This document shows, piece by piece, positions 9,090 to 17,324 of a stretch of DNA of 64,000 bases. The DNA is from Seohaeicola zhoushanensis (GTDB taxonomy: Bacteria; Pseudomonadota; Alphaproteobacteria; Rhodobacterales; Rhodobacteraceae), in contig NZ_BNCJ01000004.1 of assembly GCF_014656415.1 (NCBI RefSeq), positions 186,001 through 250,000 of the forward strand. Direction: 5' to 3'. The stretch's first letter is position 1. Each line of letters starts with the position of its first letter. The notes below the pieces were generated by a model. The model did no database searches, had not been told where the DNA came from, and worked only from the letters and a program-made list of their open reading frames with translations. Both the position numbers and the translations under genes were made by a program.

Positions 9090-9518
9090 TCAGATCACCC
9101 CCAGCAGGTGGCGGAACAGCACGATGGTGAGGCCGCCCGCGAGAATGTAGAAGACCGTCGCCACGATCCCCCGCAGCGACAGCCGCGAGATGCCGCAGAC
9201 CCCGTGCCCGGAGGTGCAGCCATTGGCGATCCGCGTGCCGATGCCGACGCAGAGGCCCGCCGCCACGATCACCGCGAGGTTCGAGGTCGCATGGGTGGTG
9301 ATCTCGACCGAGTAGAGCGGCGTCAGCACGATCGGCATGATCAGTACGCCGGCGAGGAAGGCGAGGCGCTCGGCCCAGGTGCTCCACCCGCTGCCGTCGA
9401 CCAGCCCGCCGATGATGCCGCTGGCCCCCATGATCCGCCCGTTGCCCAAGAGGTAGACCGCGCCGCCGAGCCCGATGACAAGCCCGCCGACCAGACCCCA
9501 GATCCAGTCCTGTTCCAT
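9090..9518 (-). CDS. YeeE/YedE-family sulfur-compound permease, PmpA-like
   Basis: A 142-aa integral membrane protein, partner of PmpB. It carries the hallmark NGCTSGHGVCGISRLSLR with two Cys in the central conserved loop. It begins MEQDWIWGLVGGLVIGLGGA and spans the membrane about four times. It lies 27 nt after the persulfide dioxygenase gene in the same operon. Family knowledge supports sulfur-compound transport linked to sulfide detoxification. Confidence 0.88.
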   Translation of the reverse strand: MEQDWIWGLVGGLVIGLGGAVYLLGNGRIMGASGIIGGLVDGSGWSTWAERLAFLAGVLIMPIVLTPLYSVEITTHATSNLAVIVAAGLCVGIGTRIANGCTSGHGVCGISRLSLRGIVATVFYILAGGLTIVLFRHLLGVI

Positions 9519-9545
9519 GATTTTGTCCTGTTCGCGCTTTGCCGG

Positions 9546-10409
9546 TCAGAGCTTGTTGACCGGTATCTTCAGAAAAACGTTGCCCTGTTCGTCGGGTGGC
9601 GGCATGTGGCCGGCCCGCATGTTCACCTGCAGCGAGGGCAGGATCAGCCGGGGCATCCCCAGCGTCTTGTCCCGCGCATCGCGCATCCGGGTGAACTCCT
9701 CGATGCTGCGGCCCGCGCCGATATGCACGTTCAGCGCCTTCTGCTCGCCCACCGTGGTCTCCCAGGCGTATTCGTCGCGGCCCGGCGCCTTGTAGTCATG
9801 GCCGACGAAGACCCGCGTCTCGTCGGGCAGCGCCAGGATCTTCTGGATCGACCTGAACAGCGTCTCGGAGGAGCCGCCGGGGAAATCGCAGCGGGCGGTT
9901 CCGAAATCGGGCATGAACAGCGTGTCGCCGACAAAGACCGCATCGCCGATCACATAGGTCAGGCAGGCCGGCGTGTGGCCCGGCGTATGCAGCACGTCGC
10001 CGCGCATCTGGCCGACGTGAAAGCTGTCGCCTTCCTTGAACAGCGCGTCGAACTGGCTGCCGTCGCGCTGGAACTCGGTGCCCTCGTTGAAGATCTTGCC
10101 GAAGGTGTCCTGCACCACGGTGATGCGGTCGCCGATGCCGATCTTGCCGCCGACCTTCTCCTGGATATAGGGCGCGGCGCTCAGGTGGTCGGCATGGACA
10201 TGGGTTTCCAGGATCCACTCCACCCGCAGGACGTTTTCCCGCACGAAGGCGATGATCCGGTCGGCCGATGCGGTGTCGGTGCGGCCCGAAGCCGGGTCGT
10301 AGTCGAGCACACTGTCGACGATCGCGCAGGCCCGGCCCTCGGGCTCGCGCACCACGTAAGAGACGGTATTGGTCGCGTTGTCGAAGAAGGCGTGAACTTC
10401 GGGGGTCAT
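9546..10409 (-). CDS. MBL-fold persulfide dioxygenase (ETHE1/Blh C-terminal type)
   Basis: A 287-aa cytoplasmic metallo-beta-lactamase-fold enzyme. It has the metal motif ETHVHADHLS (H70, H72, D74, H75), a second ligand region HTPGHTPACLTY and GDTLFMPDFG. This is the persulfide dioxygenase branch (ETHE1/Blh), which oxidises glutathione persulfide to sulfite with a single Fe. It is the first gene of the operon with pmpA, pmpB and the DUF442 sulfurtransferase. An AGAGAG site precedes the ATG. Together the genes look like a sulfide/persulfide detoxification unit. The BigR/SqrR repressor usually found nearby is absent from this window. Confidence 0.9.
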   Translation of the reverse strand: MTPEVHAFFDNATNTVSYVVREPEGRACAIVDSVLDYDPASGRTDTASADRIIAFVRENVLRVEWILETHVHADHLSAAPYIQEKVGGKIGIGDRITVVQDTFGKIFNEGTEFQRDGSQFDALFKEGDSFHVGQMRGDVLHTPGHTPACLTYVIGDAVFVGDTLFMPDFGTARCDFPGGSSETLFRSIQKILALPDETRVFVGHDYKAPGRDEYAWETTVGEQKALNVHIGAGRSIEEFTRMRDARDKTLGMPRLILPSLQVNMRAGHMPPPDEQGNVFLKIPVNKL

Positions 10410-10450
10410 GGCGAGTCTCTCTTGGGGTAATGCTCTGTCGGTTCTTCAGA

Positions 10451-10479
10451 ACATATAACGTTTATTGCATATGTATCAA
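10451..10479 (-). promoter_or_regulatory. Promoter with overlapping palindromic operator for the persulfide operon
   Basis: On the minus strand TTGATA (10479-10474) and TATATG (10457-10452) are separated by 16 bp, 42 nt upstream of the dioxygenase ATG. A perfect inverted repeat ACATAT-N12-ATATGT (10451-10474) covers both promoter elements. A further GTTCT-TC-AGAAC palindrome abuts it at 10441-10452. The AT-rich palindrome over the promoter fits an ArsR-type sulfide repressor such as BigR/SqrR. That assignment is inferred. Confidence 0.5.
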
Positions 10480-10629
10480 GCGGCGAATCCCCTCTACCAG
10501 CGATTGCACCCGCCTGAGCGCCCACATCCCCGCCGAATCTGGCGAGTGGCCGGGCCGCGACGCTGAATCTACAGTCATTTAGCGCGGACACTGGCGGGAA
10601 TCTGCCCGCTCGCGAGAATTTTGAAAGAA

Positions 10630-10662
10630 ACTGACATCATCCTGTGATACTCAGATGTCAGT
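10630..10662. promoter_or_regulatory. 9-bp inverted repeat upstream of a small gene
   Basis: ACTGACATC (10630-10638) and GATGTCAGT (10654-10662) form a perfect inverted repeat with a 15-nt centre, 30 nt before the ATG at 10692. It may be an operator or a leader stem-loop. A weak promoter-like TTGAAA (10621) and GATACT (10646) overlap it. Confidence 0.4.
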
Positions 10663-10691
10663 GGGGTCCATGCCAATCAGGGGAGGCTGAC

Positions 10692-10907
10692 ATGAACGAA
10701 CACGACCTGTTTCTGACTGCACGTCGGTTGGAGGCATCCATTGTCGGGGCAACGGCTGCACGGCGCCTCGAACTTCAGCCGCAACTCACCAAGGTGATCG
10801 AACGTCTGGCCATGCAGGGGCAGCGCGTGCCCGCACGCCTGCGCAATCTCAACGCCGTCCTTCTGGACGAGGCCATCGAAGACCGGTTCGACAACCTGCC
10901 GGTCTGA
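10692..10907 (+). CDS. Conserved small protein, function unknown
   Basis: A 71-aa soluble protein beginning MNEHDLFLTARRLEASIVGA, rich in Arg/Leu/Ala and predicted mostly helical, with no cysteine or membrane segment. The start was chosen because GGGGAGG precedes this ATG by 6 nt. An upstream in-frame ATG at 10644 has no ribosome site and falls inside the inverted repeat. It stands alone between the sulfur operon and a convergent small membrane gene. I do not recognise a family. Confidence 0.65.
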   Translation: MNEHDLFLTARRLEASIVGATAARRLELQPQLTKVIERLAMQGQRVPARLRNLNAVLLDEAIEDRFDNLPV

Positions 10908-10932
10908 CCGGCAGGCAAAAAGCGGCTCGGCG

Positions 10933-11151
10933 TCAGCCCAGAATGACGCCGACCACCACCAGCATCAGCCCGAACATCGACAGGAACAGCGCCGCCAGGT
11001 TCACCGGCAGCACCGCCGCGACCGCGGCGCGCAGCGCCTCGTCGTCGAGCCCGGCCTTGCGGGCGCGGTTGACCCGCAGGATGCACCAGACGATCCCTGT
11101 CAGACCAAGCAGCGACAGCACGGCCCCGGCCCAGATCATGATCTCGTACAT
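10933..11151 (-). CDS. Small inner-membrane protein, function unknown
   Basis: A 72-aa protein starting MYEIMIWAGAVLSLLGLTGI. It has two hydrophobic helices (about 3-24 and 48-70) separated by a basic loop (RVNRARKAGLDDEALRAA). A GGGAG site lies about 9 nt before the ATG. It is convergent with the 71-aa gene. Proteins of this shape are common in Rhodobacteraceae and uncharacterised. Confidence 0.7.
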   Translation of the reverse strand: MYEIMIWAGAVLSLLGLTGIVWCILRVNRARKAGLDDEALRAAVAAVLPVNLAALFLSMFGLMLVVVGVILG

Positions 11152-11292
11152 GGCAAATCTCCCGCAGACTGGCCCGTCTGCTAGCGGCTGTCGCCCGCGC
11201 GCGCAAGCCTCGCGGGCGCAAGCCATCTTGCGGCGAGGCCGGGGGAGGGGTATCCGACGGGTCCGGACCCCATCCTGACGGAGCGCATTGCC

Positions 11293-11574
11293 ATGAACGA
11301 TTATCCCCCCGAGCTCCCCGACGAAAAGTCGCTTGAGGCCAACTACCGCATCACCGCCGACGAGCTCCGCAGCTTCATAGAGCGGGTGGAGCGGCTGGAG
11401 GCCGAGAAGAAGGACATCGGCGAACAGATCAAGGAAGTCATGGCCGAGGCCAAGGGGCGCGGTTACGACACCAAGGTGATGCGCAAGGTCATCTCGCTGC
11501 GCAAGCGCGAGAAGGACGACATCGCCGAGGAAGAGGCGATCCTCGAGCTCTACAAGGAAGCCCTCGGGATGTGA
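11293..11574 (+). CDS. GapR-family DNA-binding protein (DUF2312/UPF0335)
   Basis: A 93-aa nucleoid-associated protein. It is a highly charged helical protein with the DUF2312 core ERVERLEAEKKDIGEQIKEV and RGYDTKVMRKVISLRKREKD. Caulobacter GapR binds overtwisted DNA ahead of replication and transcription and stimulates topoisomerases. The length matches the family. It is a monocistronic core gene, useful as evidence for an alphaproteobacterial host. Confidence 0.95.
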   Translation: MNDYPPELPDEKSLEANYRITADELRSFIERVERLEAEKKDIGEQIKEVMAEAKGRGYDTKVMRKVISLRKREKDDIAEEEAILELYKEALGM

Positions 11575-11613
11575 TCCGCGCGGCGCGCCGTGTCGCGCCG
11601 CCTGCGGGGAACC

Positions 11614-11643
11614 GCCGCCGGCGCCCGTGAGGCCTCCGGCGGC
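11614..11643. terminator. GC-rich hairpin between convergent genes
   Basis: GCCGCCGG (11614-11621) and CCGGCGGC (11636-11643) form a perfect 8-bp stem with a 14-nt loop between the GapR gene and the convergent metalloprotease gene. It has no U-tract, so termination is inferred from position only. Confidence 0.45.
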
Positions 11644-11651
11644 GCCCGTAT

Positions 11652-12905
11652 TCAGACCATCGGGTAGTCGGCCACCAGCGTGGTATCGACATTCGCGAAG
11701 GCGTTGACGAGGTCGCTGCTCTCTAGGTCGATGCCCGCGTAGAGGCGGTTATGCGCCACGCCCGGATCGGTGTAATCGGCGGTGGTGTAGCCGATGTCGC
11801 CCAGTGCGGCGATGGTCCAGTCCTCGAGATAGGGCACGCCGGGGTAGAGATAGCCGGTCATCAGCTCGGCGCCATAGGTGGCATCGTCCCAATGCGCCCC
11901 CGCCGTGCCCGAGCCGCCATCCGTCTCGACCAGCAGCAGCGTCGGATCGCCGGCATCGCGGTCCTGGGCATAGACGGCATTCCCCTTCGCGCCGGTATAG
12001 ACCTCGGTGAAGACGTCATCGGTGGGCTTCTTGGTGTCCTGCCCGGCAATCTGGGTCGATTGCGTGACCGACCAGTAATCCCAGAGCGACCCCAGCCCCA
12101 GCACGTGGATCATCTCGTGCAGGACGGTGGCGTCCCAGTTGCCCGCGGCGTCGAGCGTGGCGGCATCGGCCACGTCGAACTCCATGATGCCGACAACCGT
12201 CGTATACTGGTCGACCGACCCCGGATCGCGGATCGAATAGGGGCCGGCCCGGCCGAGGATGCCATTGGTGCCGTCGATCGGCGGCAGATAGGCCTCGATC
12301 AGCACGTCATCCACCGTGAAAGCGTTGCTGGACGTGCTGAAGGTGTTCCAGGCGGCGGGATCGTCGCGCAGCCCCGCGATGATGACCTCGCTCAGAAAGT
12401 CGGCGGCCTGCCCAAAGGCCAGCATCAGGTCATAGGACCATTCGCCGTAGAACTGGATATCGACGTTGAAGAAGTCGGTGCCCAGCCCGTCCGACCCATC
12501 GGTCGCGCCGCTGGTATAGGTGGCCGCGAGCTGCGGGTCCGAACCGCCCGTCGGAGGGCCGCCATTGCCGCCGCCCACGCCGTCGGGCCGTTGCGCGGGC
12601 ATGTCGAAACTGCGGTCGGCGGTGGCATTGGCGACCTCCGAGACCTCAAAGGCCGCGGGCAGGTCACTGGTTGCGGCGGCGACCGAGGCGGCCAGCGCGG
12701 GTCCACCGCTCCCGGCGCCCGAGCCCGTGTCATCGTCGCCGGTATTGTCCTCCGCCGCGCCCGGTCGTCCCGGCAGGGCGTCGGCGACCGCTTCGCGCAA
12801 CCCGGTGGCGGGGGTGCCCCCCTCCGGGGGCAGGCTGTCGCCGAACAGGGTGCCAAGGATGTCGGTGGAATTGAGGATAGGTGGCAAGGCTGGGTTTGGG
12901 GCCAT
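11652..12905 (-). CDS. Leishmanolysin-like (M8-type) zinc metalloprotease, probably secreted
   Basis: A 417-aa protein with the extended zinc motif HEMIHVLGLGSLWD (H263, E264, H267). This HExxHxxGxG form is found in leishmanolysin-related metallopeptidases. The N-terminal about 150 residues are low-complexity, rich in Gly, Asp, Pro and Ala, and contain no classical signal peptide or membrane helix. The catalytic part follows (PPIDGTNGILGRAGPYSI upstream of the motif). The C terminus lists acidic repeats but no clear RTX nonapeptide. Export by a type I system would fit a signal-less extracellular protease but is inferred. No transporter gene is adjacent. Confidence 0.75.
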   Translation of the reverse strand: MAPNPALPPILNSTDILGTLFGDSLPPEGGTPATGLREAVADALPGRPGAAEDNTGDDDTGSGAGSGGPALAASVAAATSDLPAAFEVSEVANATADRSFDMPAQRPDGVGGGNGGPPTGGSDPQLAATYTSGATDGSDGLGTDFFNVDIQFYGEWSYDLMLAFGQAADFLSEVIIAGLRDDPAAWNTFSTSSNAFTVDDVLIEAYLPPIDGTNGILGRAGPYSIRDPGSVDQYTTVVGIMEFDVADAATLDAAGNWDATVLHEMIHVLGLGSLWDYWSVTQSTQIAGQDTKKPTDDVFTEVYTGAKGNAVYAQDRDAGDPTLLLVETDGGSGTAGAHWDDATYGAELMTGYLYPGVPYLEDWTIAALGDIGYTTADYTDPGVAHNRLYAGIDLESSDLVNAFANVDTTLVADYPMV

Positions 12906-13151
12906 GGCTGGATACCTCTTCTGCTGCGGGGCCGAACGGGGCTCGGCCCGGCCGGGGATGGCGTGAACTCCTCACAAGTGCGTGACCAAGGATCCTCCAC
13001 AATTCCGCCCAAAATGTTCAGAGATTGTGGCCTCTTTGCGCGCGGACTGCCCCGTGCGCGCCACACTGGTTAACGCGACCGAGGAACTGTTGATGTACCG
13101 GCGACAGTAGGGTGACGTTAGGTCAGGTGGGCTGTCATGCGCGCGAATCGC

Positions 13152-14240
13152 TCAGCCGCCACCAATGTCGATTCGGGCGACCGAGACAGACTTGATGACG
13201 GCGTGAACCCCGACGCCCGGCGCCAGCGCCAGCGCGTCGGCCGAACGGCGGGTGATCCGGGCCAGCAGCCGGTCCTCGCCGCATTGCATCTGCACCATCA
13301 CGCCGGGACCGCTGCCCTCGCGCAGGGCGATCACCGTGGCCGGCAGGATGTTCAGCGCCGAAAGCCCCACCGGCGCCTCGCGCGACAGGATCACGTCATG
13401 GGCGAGGATGCGCACCCGGGTGCGCTCGCCGGGGGCGAGGTCGAAGGCCGGCAGGAACACCCGCCCGCCTGAAAGTTCCAGCTCGCTGAGGCCGTCGGCA
13501 TGGTGCCGCGTCACCACCGCCGGCAGCACCGCGCCGGCCTCGCGCACGCCGATCTGGCGCACCATGTCCGGGTCCGACAGCACCCGTTCCGCCGGTCCGG
13601 CGCGCACCACCTTGCCATGGTCCAGCACCACCACCGTGGTCGCCAGCCGGGCCACCTCGGGCACCGCATGGCTGACATAGAGGATCGGCAGCCCGGTGCG
13701 GTCGCGCAGCCGTTCCAGATAGGGCAGGATCTCGGCCTTGCGCGCCGCATCCAGCGCCGCCAGCGGTTCGTCCATCAGCAACATCCGCGGCCGCGACAGC
13801 AGTGCCCGGCCGATGGCGACCCGCTGCTTTTCTCCTCCCGACAGCGCGCCCGGCCGCCGGTCGAGCAGGGCGGTCAAGCCCAGCAACTCGGCCACTTCCT
13901 CGGGGCTCGGCCCGCTGGCCCCGCGCGGGGCAAAGCGCAGGCCATAGGTCAGGTTCTGCCGCAGGCTCAGGTGCGGGAAAAGCCGCGCGTCCTGAAAGAC
14001 ATAGCCCAGCCGCCTTCGATGCGGCGGCAGGCTCATGCGCGCGCCGGCGTCGAAGACAGTTTCACCCTCGACCACGATCCGCCCCTCGCGCGGGCGCAGC
14101 AGCCCGGCCACCGCGTTGACCACCGAGGTCTTGCCCGACCCCGACCGCCCGAACAGCGCGGTGATGCCCGCCGGGGCCTCGAAACTCACGTCGAGCGCAA
14201 AGCCGCCAAAGGCGTGGCGGATGTCGACGACCAGGCTCAT
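13152..14240 (-). CDS. modC: Molybdate ABC transporter ATP-binding protein ModC
   Basis: A 362-aa ATPase. It has Walker A (GRSGSGKTSVVNAVAG), signature LSGGEKQRVAIGRAL and Walker B LLMDEPLAALD, then a C-terminal TOBE/MOP domain of about 130 residues that binds oxyanion and regulates transport. It energises uptake of molybdate (or tungstate) for molybdenum cofactor. The start ATG overlaps the stop of modB (ATGA). It is the last gene of the modABC operon. Confidence 0.96.
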   Translation of the reverse strand: MSLVVDIRHAFGGFALDVSFEAPAGITALFGRSGSGKTSVVNAVAGLLRPREGRIVVEGETVFDAGARMSLPPHRRRLGYVFQDARLFPHLSLRQNLTYGLRFAPRGASGPSPEEVAELLGLTALLDRRPGALSGGEKQRVAIGRALLSRPRMLLMDEPLAALDAARKAEILPYLERLRDRTGLPILYVSHAVPEVARLATTVVVLDHGKVVRAGPAERVLSDPDMVRQIGVREAGAVLPAVVTRHHADGLSELELSGGRVFLPAFDLAPGERTRVRILAHDVILSREAPVGLSALNILPATVIALREGSGPGVMVQMQCGEDRLLARITRRSADALALAPGVGVHAVIKSVSVARIDIGGG

Positions 14241-14935
14241 GTGCCCGAGATCCGCCGCGCGGCGCGGCGCGCCAGCAGCTCCGAGGCGGCCAGCGCCAGC
14301 AGCGCCACGGCCACCGAAACGGCCACAAGCCGCAGGGCAGGGGCCTCGCCGCCGGGCACCTGCATGAAGCTGTAGATCGCCGAGGGCAGGGTGCGCGTCT
14401 CGCCGGGAATGTTCGACACGAAGGTGATCGTCGCCCCGAACTCGCCCATCGCCTTGGCGGCGGCCAGCGCGCTGCCGGCGATCACGCCGGGCAGGATCAG
14501 CGGCAGCGTCACGGTGAAGAAAACCGCCCAGCGCGGCGCGCCCAGCGTTGCGGCGGCCTGTTCCAGCCGCGGGTCCACCGCCTCGATCGCCAGCCGGATC
14601 GCCCGCACCATCAGCGGAAAGGCCATCACCGCCGCCGCCAGCACCGCGCCGGTCCAGCGGAAGGCCAGCACAAGGCCGAAGACCTCCTCAAGCCAGGCGC
14701 CCACCGGGCCGCGACGCCCGAAGGTCATCAGCAGCAGGTAGCCGGTGACCACCGGCGGCAGGATCAGCGGCAAGTGGATCAGCCCGTTCAGAAGCTGCTT
14801 GCCGCGAAACTCCCAGCGGGCCAGGGCATAGGCCGCCAGGATCCCTGGCGGCAGCGACAGCAGCGTCGCCCAGAAGGCAACCTTCACCGACAGGCCGACG
14901 GCCTGCCATTCCTCGGGGCCGAGCCAGCCGGTCAA
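14237..14935 (-). CDS. modB: Molybdate ABC transporter permease ModB
   Basis: A 232-aa inner-membrane permease with about five transmembrane helices. The coupling-loop region includes EQAAATLGAPRWAVFFTVTL. The initiation codon is read as TTG because it overlaps the modA stop (TTGA) and gives MTGWLGPEEWQAVGLSVKVA, the conserved ModB beginning. It is translationally coupled on both sides. Confidence 0.94.
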   Translation of the reverse strand: MTGWLGPEEWQAVGLSVKVAFWATLLSLPPGILAAYALARWEFRGKQLLNGLIHLPLILPPVVTGYLLLMTFGRRGPVGAWLEEVFGLVLAFRWTGAVLAAAVMAFPLMVRAIRLAIEAVDPRLEQAAATLGAPRWAVFFTVTLPLILPGVIAGSALAAAKAMGEFGATITFVSNIPGETRTLPSAIYSFMQVPGGEAPALRLVAVSVAVALLALAASELLARRAARRISGT

Positions 14936-15705
14936 TCGCCGCCGCCCGCAAAGCCGAAGCCCTGCGCGGCAAAGATCTCGTGCGCGGCCTCGCCCTGCAA
15001 GGTCTCGAAGAAGGCCCGCACCGCCGGGCTGTCGCCCTCGGTGACGATGGCGGCGGGATAGACGATGGGCGCATGAAGGCTGGCGTCGAAGGTGGCGACC
15101 ACCTTGACGCGCGGCTCGGCCACCGCGTCGGTGGCATAGACGATGCCCAGCGGCGTCTCGCCCAGGGCCACCAGGTTCAACGCCGCCCGCACGTTGTCGG
15201 CCTGGGCGGTGCGCTCGGCCAGGCTGTCCCAGATCCCCAGCGCGCTCAGCGCCGCCTTGCCATAGATGCCTGCGGGCACCGATTCCGTCAGCGCCATGGC
15301 GATCCGTCCCTCGGGGCCCAGCGCCGCGGTCAGGTCGACACCCGGCGCCAGCGTGACCGCGACATCGCTGTCGGCGGGGGCCACCAGCACCAGCCGGTTG
15401 GTCAGCAGGTCAATCCGGCTCTCGGCGACGATCAGCCCGTCGGCCTCCAGCACGTCCATCCAGTCGGTATTGGCCGAGATGAACAGCTGTGCCGGCGCGC
15501 CCTGCTGGATCTGCCGCGCCAGCGCCGAGCTGCCGCCATAGACCAGCCGAACCGGCGTGCCGCCCTGCGCCGCGATCTCGTCGAGCGCTGTCTTGAGGCT
15601 GGCGGCGGCAAAGACCGTCACCTCCTCCTGCGCCTGCACGGCGCGAACAGGGGCAAGGGCAAGCGTCACGGCCGACAGGGAAACAAACAGCAGGGATCGA
15701 AACAT
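14932..15705 (-). CDS. modA: Molybdate ABC transporter periplasmic binding protein ModA
   Basis: A 257-aa protein with a Sec signal peptide (MFRSLLFVSLSAVTLALAPV, cleavage after VQAQ). The ModA core follows (VTVFAAASLKTALDEIA, GGSSALARQIQQGAPAQLFI, SANTDWMDVLEADGL). It captures molybdate in the periplasm. It is first in the modABC operon, and the operon's only obvious promoter space is the 77 nt upstream. No clear ModE box or Moco riboswitch could be read there. Confidence 0.95.
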   Translation of the reverse strand: MFRSLLFVSLSAVTLALAPVRAVQAQEEVTVFAAASLKTALDEIAAQGGTPVRLVYGGSSALARQIQQGAPAQLFISANTDWMDVLEADGLIVAESRIDLLTNRLVLVAPADSDVAVTLAPGVDLTAALGPEGRIAMALTESVPAGIYGKAALSALGIWDSLAERTAQADNVRAALNLVALGETPLGIVYATDAVAEPRVKVVATFDASLHAPIVYPAAIVTEGDSPAVRAFFETLQGEAAHEIFAAQGFGFAGGGD

Positions 15706-15782
15706 TCCAGGACCTTTGGGGATAATGCATCCCCTGTATCGCAAGCCGGCGCGCGCAGATGCAAGCCGATTTGCCGTCCGGC

Positions 15783-16658
15783 TCAGAGCGTCATCAGCCG
15801 CACGCCCTTCAGCCGCGCGATCCGAGCCAGGTCGTCGTCGTATCGCCGGGTCAGCTCGTCGACCAGCTCCTCGCTCCAGTCGGGCAGGTCGAGCTCCTCT
15901 TCCAGTGCCTCGGGGATGGCAAACTTGTCGAGAAAGGCGATCATCACCCGCCGTTTCTGGCTGTCGGTCAGGTCGGGATGCTCGGCGAGATAGGCGCGGA
16001 AGCGGGTCATCCCCTCCTGCGTCATGATATCCCGCAGCAGGTCGAAACCGCCGTTGATCCGGGTGCCGGCGGGCAGCCCGGCCAGCGCGCGGATGATCTC
16101 GGGCCAGAGCAGCGGCGAGTCCTCGTTGCACCAGACGGTGATCGGCAGCTCGGGCAGCTCGGCACGCAGCCGCGCCAACAATTCCGACCAGCGCAGCGAG
16201 GTCGGCGGCACCCGCTTCAGCAGGTCGGTCTGCTGCTGGCGGTTGGCCTTGCGCAGCACGCTCGGCACGAAGGTCGCCGGGTTGCAGATCGCGATGCACA
16301 TCTCGACCTGGTCGGCATGGAACAGCCGCATCAACTGGCGCATCCGCGGCACCGCCTGCGGGTAGAAGCCGCCCTTGCCGATCGCGAACCTGGGCGAGCC
16401 GAAGAAATGCTGGTTCGACAGGATCATCCGCTCGGCGTCCTCCTCGTCGAGGATCGCGTCGATCAGCACCTCGCGCGCCTCCTCGCCGGGCGCGGCCCCG
16501 TCCAGCGCGGCGAAGGTTTCCTTCAGCAGCGTGCGGTATTTCCCCGGCCCCGGCACGGCGATGCCCCGGCGCGAGAAATCTTCCTTATTGTTGAGGAGAC
16601 ACTTGGTCAGCCGGTCGTCATCGGTGAAATGTGCGCCGGTGTGCACGATGACCCGCAT
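15783..16658 (-). CDS. Conserved hypothetical protein (sulfotransferase-like N terminus)
   Basis: A 291-aa soluble protein beginning MRVIVHTGAHFTDDDRLTKC. The opening resembles the first strand of sulfotransferase-like P-loop proteins found in Rhodobacteraceae, but the GxPKxGTT phosphosulfate-binding loop is replaced. Other visible blocks are LSNQHFFGSPRFAIGKGG and TVWCNEDSPLLWPEIIRA. A well-placed GGAG precedes the start. It is separate from modABC (77 nt) and ends before the tRNA. Function unknown. A nucleotide or sulfonucleotide role would be speculative. Confidence 0.8.
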   Translation of the reverse strand: MRVIVHTGAHFTDDDRLTKCLLNNKEDFSRRGIAVPGPGKYRTLLKETFAALDGAAPGEEAREVLIDAILDEEDAERMILSNQHFFGSPRFAIGKGGFYPQAVPRMRQLMRLFHADQVEMCIAICNPATFVPSVLRKANRQQQTDLLKRVPPTSLRWSELLARLRAELPELPITVWCNEDSPLLWPEIIRALAGLPAGTRINGGFDLLRDIMTQEGMTRFRAYLAEHPDLTDSQKRRVMIAFLDKFAIPEALEEELDLPDWSEELVDELTRRYDDDLARIARLKGVRLMTL

Positions 16659-16798
16659 GGGGCGCTCCGGTTGCTAGCTCTGCCAAAGGTCCGTCGCCCG
16701 GGGTAACGTCTTGACCCGCAAAGGTCAAATGCCAAAGCGGCCCAAGCCCGCCAAGCCCCTTGCGGCGACTCCGCGATACGGGTAATCCCAGTGTCGGC

Positions 16799-16874
16799 GC
16801 CCCTATAGCTCAGCTGGTAGAGCAACTGATTTGTAATCAGTGGGTCGGGAGTTCGAGTCTCTCTGGGGGCACCA
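16799..16874 (+). tRNA. tRNA-Thr (TGT anticodon)
   Basis: A 76-nt cloverleaf with CCA encoded. Acceptor GCCCCTA pairs with the complementary 3' strand before A-CCA. The D arm contains GCTCAGCTGGTAGAGC. The anticodon stem CTGAT/ATCAG encloses TTTGTAA with anticodon TGT (Thr, ACA/ACG). The T arm contains GTTCGAGTC. The downstream 10 kb holds mobile-element debris and accessory genes, consistent with this tRNA being an insertion hot-spot, but no duplicated 3' end was found. Confidence 0.96.
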
Positions 16875-17108
16875 TTTCTCCACAAAGCCCAATATTGGGT
16901 CCTGCGATACTCCCTAGCACTTTGAAAGGGAAAGAAGTTTCAATAGTTCCATTCCTGTTAATTCGGCATTATCTGGGCGGCTTTGCGAAGGCCAGCTTCA
17001 GCACTGTTTGCTTCACCGCGTAACTACCATTTTTGTATATAGACCAATGGCTTGCGAGGAAATTTAGCGCGAGTTCCATACATTCCTCCAGCCGCGGCGC
17101 AACATCAA

Positions 17109-17324
17109 CGCGTCGAGCTCGCGCACCACACGCAGGCCGGAGAGCGAGGGCGAGCCTTTGTCCGCCATTGGTCCGAGGACAATGGCGAGCGCCACCAGGG
17201 CCAGGCACTCCCGGCTGTAGTCGTCGACCACAGCCAGAACTCGGAACCGGCGGCCATCCGTCAGCGCATCGCTCACGAAGTCCAGGCTCCAGCATTGGTT
17301 CGGCGCATCGGGCAGCCGTGTTTG
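17109..17324 (-). pseudogene. IS3-family transposase relic (DDE domain fragment)
   Basis: A minus-strand fragment encoding the rve/DDE core of an IS3-type OrfB: PNQCWSLDFVSDALTDGRRF, RVLAVVDDYSRECLALVA, then SLSGLRVVRELD. The first two Asp of the catalytic triad are visible, but the distal Glu and most of the protein are absent. About 14 unrelated residues interrupt the segment between LALVA and SLSG. No terminal inverted repeats or orfA are recognisable. The surrounding 16.9-17.7 kb has lower GC than the core and no intact gene. Confidence 0.8.

Noticed and set aside
10692..11151. BigR/SqrR repressor for the sulfide operon
   Set aside because: Neither small protein here has an ArsR-type HTH or the required cysteines.
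15706..15782. Moco riboswitch or ModE box before modABC
   Set aside because: The upstream gap is only 77 nt and shows neither the conserved Moco-RNA pattern nor a clear ModE palindrome.
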